From Chlamydiia bacterium (GTDB taxonomy: Bacteria > Chlamydiota > Chlamydiia > Chlamydiales > FEN-1388): 9,400 nt of DNA. Both the position numbers and the translations under genes were made by a program. A model generated the notes under the pieces. It did not search any database. It saw only the letters and a list, made by a program, of their open reading frames with translations, and was not told the origin of the DNA. Where the stretch lies: NCBI GenBank assembly GCA_003170575.1, contig PMZB01000275.1, positions 1-9,400 on the forward strand, in the 5' to 3' direction. Positions 1-6,273 of the stretch are shown here, piece by piece. Each line of letters starts with the position of its first letter. The first letter of the stretch is position 1.

Positions 1-59
1 ATTTCATAGAGTCATGACCGATTGTCCAAAAAAGGTTTGTTCTTTCTGGTGTACACTTT

Positions 60-1124
60 ATGAAAACTTTTGTTGCATCTCTCTTATTTTTTATTTTGTA
101 TACAAGTGCTTCATTTCTATATCTCTCCTCTTTCATGCCTTTTAATGAAGTTTTTTTCACAAGTTTGGCAGCTCTTGTGGGAATGGGAGTACTTGTCACC
201 TATGCGATCAAGTTTTTCGCGCAAAATTTTTCTGCGCTTCAACTTGTAACAACATTACTCTCTTTAGTGGTTGGGTCAATTGTTGCAGCCATCATCATCC
301 TGTGCGGACGAGTTGTTTTTGGAGGGCTAGCTATCCCTGCGCCAATTGAGATTTTTCTACGTTTTCTCCTTCCCTTCACAACAACAGTGCTTGCATTTTT
401 TAGCTTACGATACGTTTTCGACTCGTTCTCGCTAAGGCGCAGCGGCGCAACAGACGACGAGAACTCTGAAGAATCCTCTAAGAAGGTTTTCCTACCTGAT
501 CTTGAAGCGCTTGAAGATGGAAGGCTGGTTGACCTTGCTCGTACAGGGCTTTTTGACAACCAAATCGTGATTCCATCCTTTCTTCAAAAGGAGATCAAGA
601 TTCTTGCAGAAAGTACAGATGAAACGACCAAGATGCGCGGTAAAAAGGCCCTAGAATCATTCAAAAGGCTAGAAGCGTTTCAGAAAATTTCCAACAAATC
701 CAAAGAGATCACTATCCCTGAAACTGTTGATATTTCAGAAAAGATCCTTCGAACTGCCAGAGCGCTTGGCGCAACAATTATCACAAGCGAGTTTTTACCT
801 CTGCGTGTGGATGCTGAGCCTGGTCTTTATCTTGCAATTGATTCTATTGCAAATGCTCTTCGCCCCCCGATTCCCCGAGGCGAGTTTTTGCTCATTAAAA
901 TTCAACGTCTTGGGAAAGAGCCAAAACAAGGAATTGGGTATCTTGACGATGGCACTATGGTAGTAGTAAATGGCGGCGGAGATCATCTTGGCAAAACCGT
1001 GAAGACCCAAGTGCTGTCGCAGAAATATTCTTCCTCCGGGAAAATAGTGTTCTGTAACGTGCGTGAGGAAGATGCAGAGGATCACACCTCTAGTTTCTCC
1101 TACACGACAACCGGCGTTGGGTAA
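60..1124 (+). CDS. Membrane-anchored PIN/TRAM domain protein (YacL-like)
   Basis: 354 residues. Four hydrophobic segments (about 5-25, 31-52, 60-84 and 98-120) are followed by a charged linker (126-142), a PIN nuclease-like domain (about 145-265) and a TRAM domain (about 273-334, with GIGYLDDGTMVVV at 291-303). This is the architecture of Bacillus YacL. Likely PIN acidic residues are D147 (in DLEALEDGR), E178, E244 (in TSEF, where the family usually has Asp) and D261. PIN domains are metal-dependent RNases and TRAM domains bind RNA, so an RNA-directed role at the inner membrane is inferred; the substrate is unknown. ATG at 60 is the first possible start, because an in-frame TGA lies at 15-17. 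The only ribosome-site match is a weak GGTG at 48-51. The stop overlaps the acpS start by one base, suggesting translational coupling. Confidence 0.9.
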   Translation: MKTFVASLLFFILYTSASFLYLSSFMPFNEVFFTSLAALVGMGVLVTYAIKFFAQNFSALQLVTTLLSLVVGSIVAAIIILCGRVVFGGLAIPAPIEIFLRFLLPFTTTVLAFFSLRYVFDSFSLRRSGATDDENSEESSKKVFLPDLEALEDGRLVDLARTGLFDNQIVIPSFLQKEIKILAESTDETTKMRGKKALESFKRLEAFQKISNKSKEITIPETVDISEKILRTARALGATIITSEFLPLRVDAEPGLYLAIDSIANALRPPIPRGEFLLIKIQRLGKEPKQGIGYLDDGTMVVVNGGGDHLGKTVKTQVLSQKYSSSGKIVFCNVREEDAEDHTSSFSYTTTGVG

Positions 1125-1489
1125 TGGAAGTTGTAGGAATTGGGTGCGACATTATTGAGATTGAGAGAATAAGGCTGTCAATCTCTAGGCAGCCACATTT
1201 CATGGAACATATTCTCACCCCTTCTGAGCTTGTACTTGCCTCCAGGTTGCATGATCAAACACAATTTGTAGCTGGAAGGTTTGTCGCAAAAGAAGCTCTC
1301 TCCAAAGCATTGGGCTGCGGAATAGGAAGTCAATTCTCGTGGCAGAGTGCATCAATCCTCAATGACAGCGCAGGCAAGCCTTATGTTGAATGGGACATTG
1401 ATGTAAAAAGCCTTTTCGGCGTTACTACAACCTTAATCTCCATCTCCCATTCAAAAACAATCGCGATGGCATATGCGCTTCTTATGTAG
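1124..1489 (+). CDS. acpS: Holo-[acyl-carrier-protein] synthase AcpS
   Basis: 121 residues, the usual length for the family. AcpS transfers 4'-phosphopantetheine from coenzyme A to a serine of apo-acyl carrier protein, activating it for fatty-acid synthesis in the cytoplasm. Visible motifs are GIGCDIIEIERI (5-16, with metal-binding D9), GRFVAKEALSKALGCGIG (51-68, with metal-binding E57 and K61) and the C-terminal SISHSK (106-111). The ATG lies inside TAATG shared with the stop of the PIN/TRAM gene, and no separate ribosome site is visible, so translation probably depends on termination of the upstream gene. Its last 8 bases overlap the end of the convergent minus-strand gene. Confidence 0.97.
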   Translation: MEVVGIGCDIIEIERIRLSISRQPHFMEHILTPSELVLASRLHDQTQFVAGRFVAKEALSKALGCGIGSQFSWQSASILNDSAGKPYVEWDIDVKSLFGVTTTLISISHSKTIAMAYALLM

Positions 1490-2468
1490 GAAGTGTATCA
1501 GGAGTAATCCTGAAGGAAGCGTCTTCCGTATCTTCTCGAGTCCATTTAATAAAACGCGTATCGTGTGATCCATATTTGTCATCCTTCCTAACAGTAGCGG
1601 CAGCTTTGCAAAAATCATTGTAAAGCGATCTCCAGCTACTTTGGAGAGTGCCTTCTTTATAAAATTTTGCCGCATATTCGTTGTAAATAGCTATTTGCTC
1701 CGGGGTTAAATCGGGGTGAGGATCCCAAACGCTGGAAGGGCCTGGATAGAGATATTGAGGCTGCTCTCTTGGATTTGCTTTGTACAAATAGCCACTCCTT
1801 ATCGTTTGGTGATAGAGACATGGAACGGAAAAAAACGTTCTGTACGCATATGAATCTTGTTCATATAGAGCCTCACATGATGTCCGCTGCGTCCTCCACC
1901 AACGAGCAAGGTATTTTGTAAATGATGGCATATCATGCAAAGTAAGCTGACTGATCACATAGCTTATCTTTATCAACCCATCAGCAACTTTTTGAACCTT
2001 TTCGCTTTCCCATGGATTAGGTACTTGCCCGGCTTCTCGCACTGTTTTTTCAAGCTTTTCATAATACAAATCCTCCAAAGTGATAAGCTTTGGAATAGCT
2101 GGATTTGTCGACTGATACTTATTAAACCACCTGCTTCCTCCAATATATGTGGAGCCAATGGTTGGGTGATCTTGAAGTGCCTGCCTTACAAATCGTAACG
2201 CCTCCTCGTTAATAGGAGCAAAACCTTCTGTGGATTTGACGCAAGCCACTAAAAAGAGCATGCGTTTCTTAGACACTTCCACATAAATAAAATTACAAAT
2301 ACATGGAATAAAGAGAGTTAAGGCAGACGCTACCAAAGCGATAATTTTCTTTATTCGTTCCTGGTGAGCACAAAGAGGATGAATAAGCAGGTGGGAAAGT
2401 GCGGCATGTTCTTTACACTGAATATTGGGGGGCGCTCCCACTTTCCCCATATCTACACTTGTACTCAT
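1482..2468 (-). CDS. Unrecognised protein with one N-terminal membrane segment
   Basis: 328 residues; I do not recognise a family. The N-terminal 37 residues are polar with spaced histidines (H21, H26, H30, H35). A hydrophobic helix follows at about 42-63, with a shorter apolar stretch at 71-78. The rest is soluble, rich in Trp, Tyr and His (for example ARWWRTQR at 188-195), and ends in an acidic and basic tail. A long soluble domain behind a single helix fits an inner-membrane or secreted membrane-inserting protein, but this is only inference. ATG at 2466-2468 is preceded by AGGAG at 2475-2479 with 6-nt spacing and by a good promoter at 2498-2527. The gene overlaps acpS tail to tail by 8 bp. 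Ribosome site, promoter and length make it a real gene despite the unknown function. Confidence 0.75.
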   Translation of the reverse strand: MSTSVDMGKVGAPPNIQCKEHAALSHLLIHPLCAHQERIKKIIALVASALTLFIPCICNFIYVEVSKKRMLFLVACVKSTEGFAPINEEALRFVRQALQDHPTIGSTYIGGSRWFNKYQSTNPAIPKLITLEDLYYEKLEKTVREAGQVPNPWESEKVQKVADGLIKISYVISQLTLHDMPSFTKYLARWWRTQRTSCEALYEQDSYAYRTFFSVPCLYHQTIRSGYLYKANPREQPQYLYPGPSSVWDPHPDLTPEQIAIYNEYAAKFYKEGTLQSSWRSLYNDFCKAAATVRKDDKYGSHDTRFIKWTREDTEDASFRITPDTLPT

Positions 2469-2497
2469 GCTTTTCTCCTAGTTAATTTTAAAAGAAG

Positions 2498-2527
2498 ATT
2501 TTACCACTGAAAAGCCCTTAGTTGCAA
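2498..2527 (-). promoter_or_regulatory. Sigma-70-type promoter candidate for the gene ending at 1482
   Basis: Read on the minus strand, TTGCAA (2522-2527) and TAAAAT (2498-2503) are separated by 18 nt. They match the housekeeping -35 and -10 at 4/6 and 5/6 positions. The -10 lies 29 nt before the ATG, leaving a short leader that contains the AGGAG ribosome site. The gene can therefore be transcribed independently of the upstream outer-membrane-like gene, whose stop is 77 bp away. Confidence 0.5.
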
Positions 2528-2545
2528 GAAATATTTTCGTTTGCC

Positions 2546-3343
2546 TTACATCGAGATAGGAAAGGAAAACCCAACTCTATAAATTTCCGCAGACCTAAGC
2601 GGGCCCTGGTTGACCCATCTTTTGGAGAGCTGCACAAAAAGTTCAAGAGCTTCTAGTCGATAGATATATTGTAAAGAGACTGCATTGATAGATGTGTGGA
2701 TGGTACCAAAGCCACTAAAAATATGGTGGTGTGGGAAAGAAATAAGATGCGAGAACGAGCAGCGCACAGCTTGATGTGCTTGAAACGAATGATAGAGGCC
2801 AGCTTCTACTTGTCCCCATCTTGCTCTTCTCCCAACTCCGCCGCTAAGATAGGAATAGAGTTGTGTGTAGTCTTGTTCTGCCACGTAAATATGTTTTCCA
2901 AAGCCAATTCCAACTTCTCCCGCTTCTTGCGTCATTTCAAAAAATGATGGATTTTTTGCTCTTTTTTTCTGGGATTTTTCTGCTTGAAAGTATAAGGACA
3001 GGGCAAAAGGAGCGTCCTTAAGATCCGAAAAAACAAGCCGCTCTGCCCTCACGGCAATTTTTCCTGCAGATATAGAACCTGCAGCAGCTGCCGCATCTAC
3101 CTGCCAGTCCGGATGGGGAGATGTGGAAAGCATCAAGATCCCTTGGGAGGTGGGATGCAAAATGGCATGGTTTTTTGCCCTGAAGTGAGGCGATATTTTT
3201 TCTAAAGAACATGAACAGCTCGACTCCAAAAAGCTTTTGGTCCAGGGGCGTGCCTCAAACGTAAAATCTGAAAAGCCATGTACACATGGCAGAAGGCAGA
3301 TAACTGCAAGCATACCCAAACATCTTGAAGCAGAAGCACACAT
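2546..3343 (-). CDS. Exported, beta-rich protein, possible outer-membrane protein
   Basis: 265 residues from the chosen start. A Sec signal peptide is visible: MCASASR, a hydrophobic core at 9-20, and probable cleavage after VHG (21-23). A lipobox is unlikely because Pro precedes C20. The mature part carries a close cysteine pair (C43, C45), then from about residue 90 alternating polar and apolar strands rich in Gly, Tyr, Phe and His, ending in YRVGFSFPISM, which resembles a small beta-barrel. A final Met instead of the usual aromatic residue is a point against a classical BAM substrate. The family is not recognised. The ATG at 3341-3343 is preferred over one 21 bp upstream because GAGGG (3351-3355) sits 7 nt before it and the signal peptide then starts cleanly. 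It runs in the same direction as the gene ending at 1482. Confidence 0.72.
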   Translation of the reverse strand: MCASASRCLGMLAVICLLPCVHGFSDFTFEARPWTKSFLESSCSCSLEKISPHFRAKNHAILHPTSQGILMLSTSPHPDWQVDAAAAAGSISAGKIAVRAERLVFSDLKDAPFALSLYFQAEKSQKKRAKNPSFFEMTQEAGEVGIGFGKHIYVAEQDYTQLYSYLSGGVGRRARWGQVEAGLYHSFQAHQAVRCSFSHLISFPHHHIFSGFGTIHTSINAVSLQYIYRLEALELFVQLSKRWVNQGPLRSAEIYRVGFSFPISM

Positions 3344-3350
3344 GGGTTCA

Positions 3351-3355
3351 CCCTC
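3351..3355 (-). promoter_or_regulatory. Ribosome binding site deciding the start of the exported protein
   Basis: GAGGG on the minus strand, 7 nt before the ATG at 3341-3343. The alternative ATG at 3362-3364 has only AT-rich sequence before it and lies about 13 nt from the predicted -10, so the internal ATG is more likely. Confidence 0.6.
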
Positions 3356-3377
3356 GACATACAAATGGGTTGTTAAA

Positions 3378-3383
3378 ATTATA
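3378..3383 (-). promoter_or_regulatory. Consensus -10 hexamer at the foot of a palindrome
   Basis: TATAAT on the minus strand, 34 nt before the chosen start of the exported-protein gene. A 17-nt spacer puts the -35 position at 3401-3406, inside the palindrome arm, where the sequence is GAGCTC and matches the consensus poorly. Either the promoter is weak or activator-dependent, or the palindrome replaced the original -35. Confidence 0.35.
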
Positions 3384-3457
3384 TTACCGCAGAGATCACA
3401 GAGCTCACAGAGTATTTTTTTCTTTTTCCTCTGTGAGCTCTGTGATCTCTGTGGTAA
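3384..3457. repeat. Palindromic repeat with 29-bp arms and 9-bp internal period
   Basis: Arms 3384-3412 and 3429-3457 are inverted copies matching at 28 of 29 positions; the one difference would be a G-U pair in one RNA orientation. The loop of 16 nt is almost pure pyrimidine on the plus strand. Each arm contains CAGAG three times at 9-bp spacing (CAGAGATCA, CAGAGCTCA, CAGAG). It lies between trxB (ends at 3538) and the exported-protein gene (starts at 3343), both on the minus strand. The RNA hairpin would be very stable, but no clean U-run follows it in either direction, so it is not a textbook terminator. It looks like a dispersed REP- or MITE-like element. No target-site duplication is clear. 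Confidence 0.9.
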
Positions 3458-3537
3458 AAAATTCTACAAAACTTTCACCAACTAGATATTAGGATGCTTA
3501 CTCATTCCCGCGCTGTAAAGCCATCACTCTCATCACT

Positions 3538-4494
3538 TCACACCTTTTGGCTTTCAAGGGCAGAAAGCTCCCTCTCAATTTCTAGCGCGGCCATGCATCC
3601 GCTTCCTGCAGCAGTGATAGCCTGTCGATACACATGGTCTTGGACATCGCCTGCGGCATAGATGCCAACTACGGATGTGCGGCACGTTCCAGGAACAACT
3701 TGGATATAGCCATTTGCATCAAGGGCAAGCTGTCCTTGTAAAAACGTGGTGTTTGGTTCATGGCCTACAGCAAAGAAAAGTCCTCCTGCTGGGTGAACAG
3801 ATACTTCGCCAGATTTAAGATGCTTTATGGAAACTGAAGTGACAACTTTATCCCCTGAAACCTCTTCCACAACCGAATCCCAAAGAACAGTAATTTTTGG
3901 ATGATGAAGAGCGCGATCTGCCATAATCTTTGAAGCTCTTAAGGCATCCCTTCTGTGCACAATAAACACACGAGATGCATAGCGTGTAAGATAGAGCGCT
4001 TCTTCCATGGCAGAATCCCCTCCGCCAATAATGTACAGGTCTTTGTTCCGGAAAATCGGTATAGCTCCATCGCACACAGCGCACGCAGAAACACCTTTCT
4101 GCCAAAATTCGCCATCCCGTGCTCCTTTGATATCAAGCCTTCGAGCCATGGCGCCTGTCGCAATAATAACGGAATGAGCAAAAACTTCTGTGGAACTCCC
4201 TGTTACTTTGAAAGGGCGCATAGAACAATTGATAGACTGAACATCTTCTGCCAAAATTGTGGTTCCAAATCTTTTAGCTTGCCGCTGCATTCTGTCCATA
4301 AGTTCAGGACCTGTTACTGACTCAGGAAAGCCTGGATAATTTTCCACATCTGTTGTGGACATAAGCTGGCCGCCCGCTGTTCCGGACATAAATCCTTCGA
4401 AAAGTACCGGCTCAAGCATAGCGCGAGCTGAGTAGACAGCAGCAGTATATGCAGCTGGCCCAGAGCCAATGATAACAACTTTTTTTGTCGCCAT
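3538..4494 (-). CDS. trxB: Thioredoxin reductase (NADPH)
   Basis: 318 residues, normal for the low-molecular-weight bacterial enzyme. It passes electrons from NADPH through FAD and a redox-active disulfide to thioredoxin in the cytoplasm. Visible features are the FAD dinucleotide motif [14 protein letters not shown] (10-23), the active-site pair C138-AVC141 followed by DG, the NADPH-binding motif [10 protein letters not shown] (157-166), HRRDALRAS (180-188) contacting the NADPH 2'-phosphate, and the second FAD motif [10 protein letters not shown] (277-286). The ATG at 4492-4494 has AGGAG at 4501-4505, 6 nt away. It is transcribed away from the RNase Z gene, and its own promoter candidate lies before the large palindrome. 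Confidence 0.98.
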   Translation of the reverse strand: MATKKVVIIGSGPAAYTAAVYSARAMLEPVLFEGFMSGTAGGQLMSTTDVENYPGFPESVTGPELMDRMQRQAKRFGTTILAEDVQSINCSMRPFKVTGSSTEVFAHSVIIATGAMARRLDIKGARDGEFWQKGVSACAVCDGAIPIFRNKDLYIIGGGDSAMEEALYLTRYASRVFIVHRRDALRASKIMADRALHHPKITVLWDSVVEEVSGDKVVTSVSIKHLKSGEVSVHPAGGLFFAVGHEPNTTFLQGQLALDANGYIQVVPGTCRTSVVGIYAAGDVQDHVYRQAITAAGSGCMAALEIERELSALESQKV

Positions 4495-4517
4495 AAGAAA
4501 CTCCTGTTGAGAGATGT

Positions 4518-4546
4518 ATCATACACACCTTCTCAGAAAAATTGAA
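4518..4546 (-). promoter_or_regulatory. Promoter candidate for trxB
   Basis: On the minus strand TTCAAT (4541-4546) and TATGAT (4518-4523) are separated by 17 nt. The -10 matches at 5/6 positions and the -35 at only 3/6. It sits 23 nt before the trxB ATG and entirely on the trxB side of the 168-bp palindrome, so that element need not affect trxB transcription. Confidence 0.38.
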
Positions 4547-4586
4547 TGGTTTATGAGATTGAGTGGAATGAACAGTCATTTTAAGA

Positions 4587-4592
4587 TATAAT
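4587..4592 (+). promoter_or_regulatory. Consensus -10 hexamer abutting the large palindrome
   Basis: A perfect TATAAT on the plus strand ends exactly where the palindrome begins. The -35 position (TGGAAT at 4564-4569 with a 17-nt spacer) is weak. If active, transcription would start inside the left arm and the whole hairpin would form the leader of the RNase Z mRNA, or a free structured RNA. Confidence 0.3.
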
Positions 4593-4760
4593 CTAGTGGT
4601 CTCTCAGCTTTGCTTTTGTGGGTTTTTCCGCGTCAAAGGCCCTCCCCTTCGATCGATCAAAAACTGGCCAATATTACAATATGGGCACGTTTTTGATCGT
4701 CGAATCCCGGGACCTTTCACGCTGGAAAAACCTCTAAAATCAAAGCTGACTGACCACTAG
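4593..4760. repeat. 168-bp imperfect palindrome, MITE-like element
   Basis: Arms 4593-4675 and 4678-4760 are inverted copies around a 2-nt centre. Aligned by hand, about 66 of 84 columns match with two one-base gaps. The outermost 20 bp match at 18 positions and both ends read CTAG. Well-conserved blocks include GGTTTTTCC followed by GCGT, and CGATCAAAAAC. There is no open reading frame of note inside. Size, full-length palindromy and placement in an intergenic gap fit a miniature inverted-repeat element; imperfect pairing with compensated blocks would also fit a structured RNA. The terminal CTAG could be part of the inverted repeat or a 4-bp YTAR-type target duplication as known for IS5-group elements. 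It occupies most of the 292-bp gap between trxB and the RNase Z gene; the rest of that gap holds only the promoter candidates listed. Confidence 0.88.
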
Positions 4761-4772
4761 GCATTTGTAAGC

Positions 4773-4778
4773 AGAGGG
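4773..4778 (+). promoter_or_regulatory. Ribosome binding site supporting a TTG start of RNase Z
   Basis: AGAGGG (core GAGG, 4774-4777) lies 9 nt before TTG at 4787-4789. In this frame a TGA at 4751-4753, inside the palindrome arm, blocks any longer reading. The next in-frame ATG falls far inside the catalytic domain, so TTG is the only sensible start. Confidence 0.6.
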
Positions 4779-4786
4779 CACAACCT

Positions 4787-5710
4787 TTGAGCATAAAAGA
4801 TCTGGTTATTCTAGGCACATCAAGCCAACAGCCTACCAGGCACCGAAGTCATGGCGGGTACCTTTTTCGATGGAACAATGAAGGACTCTTGTTTGATCCT
4901 GGAGAGGGTATTCAGAGGCAATTTATTTACGCAAATGTTGCGCCTCCCGTTGTCACCCGCATGTTCATTTCTCATTTTCATGGAGACCACTGCCTTGGCG
5001 TAGGATCCATGCTAATGCGGTTAAATCTAGATAAAGTTCCCCACCCCATCCACTGCTACTACCCAGCAGGCGGGAAAAAGTACTTTGATCGACTTCGCTA
5101 TGGAACTATCTATCATGAAACGATTAAGGTGATAGAACACCCCGTGGAATATCCAGGAGGGCTGATCCATGAAGATGATACCTTTTCTATAGAGGCTAAA
5201 TTTCTGGATCATGGCGTAGAAAATGTTGGCTGGAGAATTTCAGAAAAGGATTCCGTGCGATTCAGCAAAGAGAAACTAAAAGAGTTCGGTATCCTTGGGC
5301 CTGCCGTAAAGACCCTTGAAACTAAAGGGAAGATTACAGTAGGAGACCGCACAGTCAATCTAGAAGAGGTTTCCTCCTTAAAGAAAGGCGACTGTATCGC
5401 TGTGGTACTTGATACTCGTCCTTGCCGCGAGGCTCTTGAACTTGCAAGAAATGCCCGCTTGCTTCTTTGTGAGAGCACATACCTTTCTTCAGAAAAGGAT
5501 CTAGCGCTTCTCTACAAACACATGACAGCAGAAGAGGCCGCCCTTCTTGCCAAAGAGGCAAATGCACACACACTCATCCTCACCCACTTTTCTGCCCGCT
5601 ACCCAGATGATTTTGCCTTTGAGGAAGAAGCCAAAAAGGTTTTCCCAAACAGCTTCGCCGCCCATGATCTTCAAAAAATAGACTTCCGCGACCACAGGAT
5701 TAAGGATTGA
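4787..5710 (+). CDS. rnz: Ribonuclease Z (tRNA 3' endonuclease)
   Basis: 307 residues, the size of the short bacterial enzyme. RNase Z cuts precursor tRNAs after the discriminator base using two zinc ions in a metallo-beta-lactamase fold. Visible motifs are LGTSSQQPT (9-17), DPGEGIQRQ (37-45), the zinc-binding HFHGDH (63-68), H142 after the exosite approach, D209 in [12 protein letters not shown] (228-231), H245 in [12 protein letters not shown], and the last zinc ligand H267 in LTHFSARY. The flexible-arm exosite that holds tRNA is recognisable at [12 protein letters not shown] (161-172). Translation starts at TTG with a GAGG ribosome site. The start lies only 26 bp from the end of the large palindrome, so the leader has probably been reshaped by that element. 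The secretion-chaperone-like gene follows after 79 bp. Confidence 0.95.
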   Translation: MSIKDLVILGTSSQQPTRHRSHGGYLFRWNNEGLLFDPGEGIQRQFIYANVAPPVVTRMFISHFHGDHCLGVGSMLMRLNLDKVPHPIHCYYPAGGKKYFDRLRYGTIYHETIKVIEHPVEYPGGLIHEDDTFSIEAKFLDHGVENVGWRISEKDSVRFSKEKLKEFGILGPAVKTLETKGKITVGDRTVNLEEVSSLKKGDCIAVVLDTRPCREALELARNARLLLCESTYLSSEKDLALLYKHMTAEEAALLAKEANAHTLILTHFSARYPDDFAFEEEAKKVFPNSFAAHDLQKIDFRDHRIKD

Positions 5711-5777
5711 TTTGCTGTTATACCCAAACATGTTGAATAAAAATGGAGAGAGAGATAGGGTACGGTGAAAATAGAAT

Positions 5778-5789
5778 GAGGGTTCCCTC
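5778..5789 (+). promoter_or_regulatory. Ribosome site inside a minimal hairpin before the chaperone gene
   Basis: GAGGGTTCCCTC directly precedes the ATG at 5790. GAGGG (5778-5782) is the ribosome site at 7-nt spacing, and GAGG can pair with CCTC (5786-5789) across a 4-nt loop. The stem is short, so any effect on translation initiation would be modest. Confidence 0.4.
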
Positions 5790-6257
5790 ATGACCATTGA
5801 TGCAGTTAGAAGAGATCTTTGCAAAAATTTTGACTTAAGCGCCGCTGCTGCTGACAACAAACAATTTTTTTCACTGGTATTTAACGAAGACATTACCGTG
5901 AATTTTGAATTAGTTCCTGGAACGAACGTTCTCTGCATGTTTGCCTATATTTGTCCTACATACACTGGGGAAAAAAATCGCTGCATTTGCAAAAAAATAA
6001 TGTCTAAAAATACGTATGGAGAATGTTTTGGAAATCTGATTGTGTCTCTATCCGAAAAGGAAAACATGTTCATCATTTCTCGGAAATTTGATCTTAGTAA
6101 GTATGAAAAGGATGATTTGTTAGCTGAGCTTCAAACCATGCTCTCTGCAATCCGAGACATAAAAAAATTGTGTCAAGAATGTTTAGAAAATCCTGAGGAT
6201 ATAAGCTCCAAGCCTTCCCAAGAGGGAATAGTGGGGGGGAGTTTTTTAAAAATCTAG
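5790..6257 (+). CDS. Class I type III secretion chaperone-like protein
   Basis: 155 residues, the usual chaperone length. The pattern follows the Tir/CesT/SycE fold: a first helix (DAVRRDLCKNF, 4-14), paired strands (FSLVFNEDITVNFELVP, 27-43), another strand (NVLCMFAYICP, 46-56), a short helix (about 64-74), strands about 77-100 with FGNLIVSLSEKE, and a long C-terminal helix (about 105-133), then a flexible tail. Such proteins act as dimers in the cytoplasm, holding an effector's N-terminal region for export. Sequence identity within this family is low, so the call rests on fold pattern, size and position. The stop is 16 nt before the nucleotidyltransferase gene, the classic chaperone-effector order. 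Its last codons include a G7 run and a T6-A5 run. Upstream, the 79 bp after rnz show no convincing promoter. Confidence 0.7.
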   Translation: MTIDAVRRDLCKNFDLSAAAADNKQFFSLVFNEDITVNFELVPGTNVLCMFAYICPTYTGEKNRCICKKIMSKNTYGECFGNLIVSLSEKENMFIISRKFDLSKYEKDDLLAELQTMLSAIRDIKKLCQECLENPEDISSKPSQEGIVGGSFLKI

Positions 6258-6273
6258 ATGAAAAAGGTATCAT

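Noticed and set aside
1..59. End of an upstream gene or promoter
   Set aside because: Too short to judge; no convincing -35/-10 pair and no reading frame with clear coding character.
239..559. Ser/Arg-rich minus-strand frame inside the PIN/TRAM gene
   Set aside because: Ser/Arg-rich composition is typical of antisense reading of a hydrophobic, Glu-rich gene; no ribosome site.
2546..3343. Exported protein as a lipoprotein
   Set aside because: The residues before C20 are LLP; Pro at the -1 position does not fit a lipobox, and VHG gives a better type I cleavage site.
3384..3460. Rho-independent terminator for trxB
   Set aside because: The stem is strong, but on the minus strand it is followed by TATAATTTT rather than a U-run, and on the plus strand by A residues. 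Arm length and internal period fit a repeat element better.
3955..4320. 121-residue plus-strand open frame opposite trxB
   Set aside because: It is the antisense shadow of the trxB catalytic region; its composition is not protein-like and there is no initiation signal.
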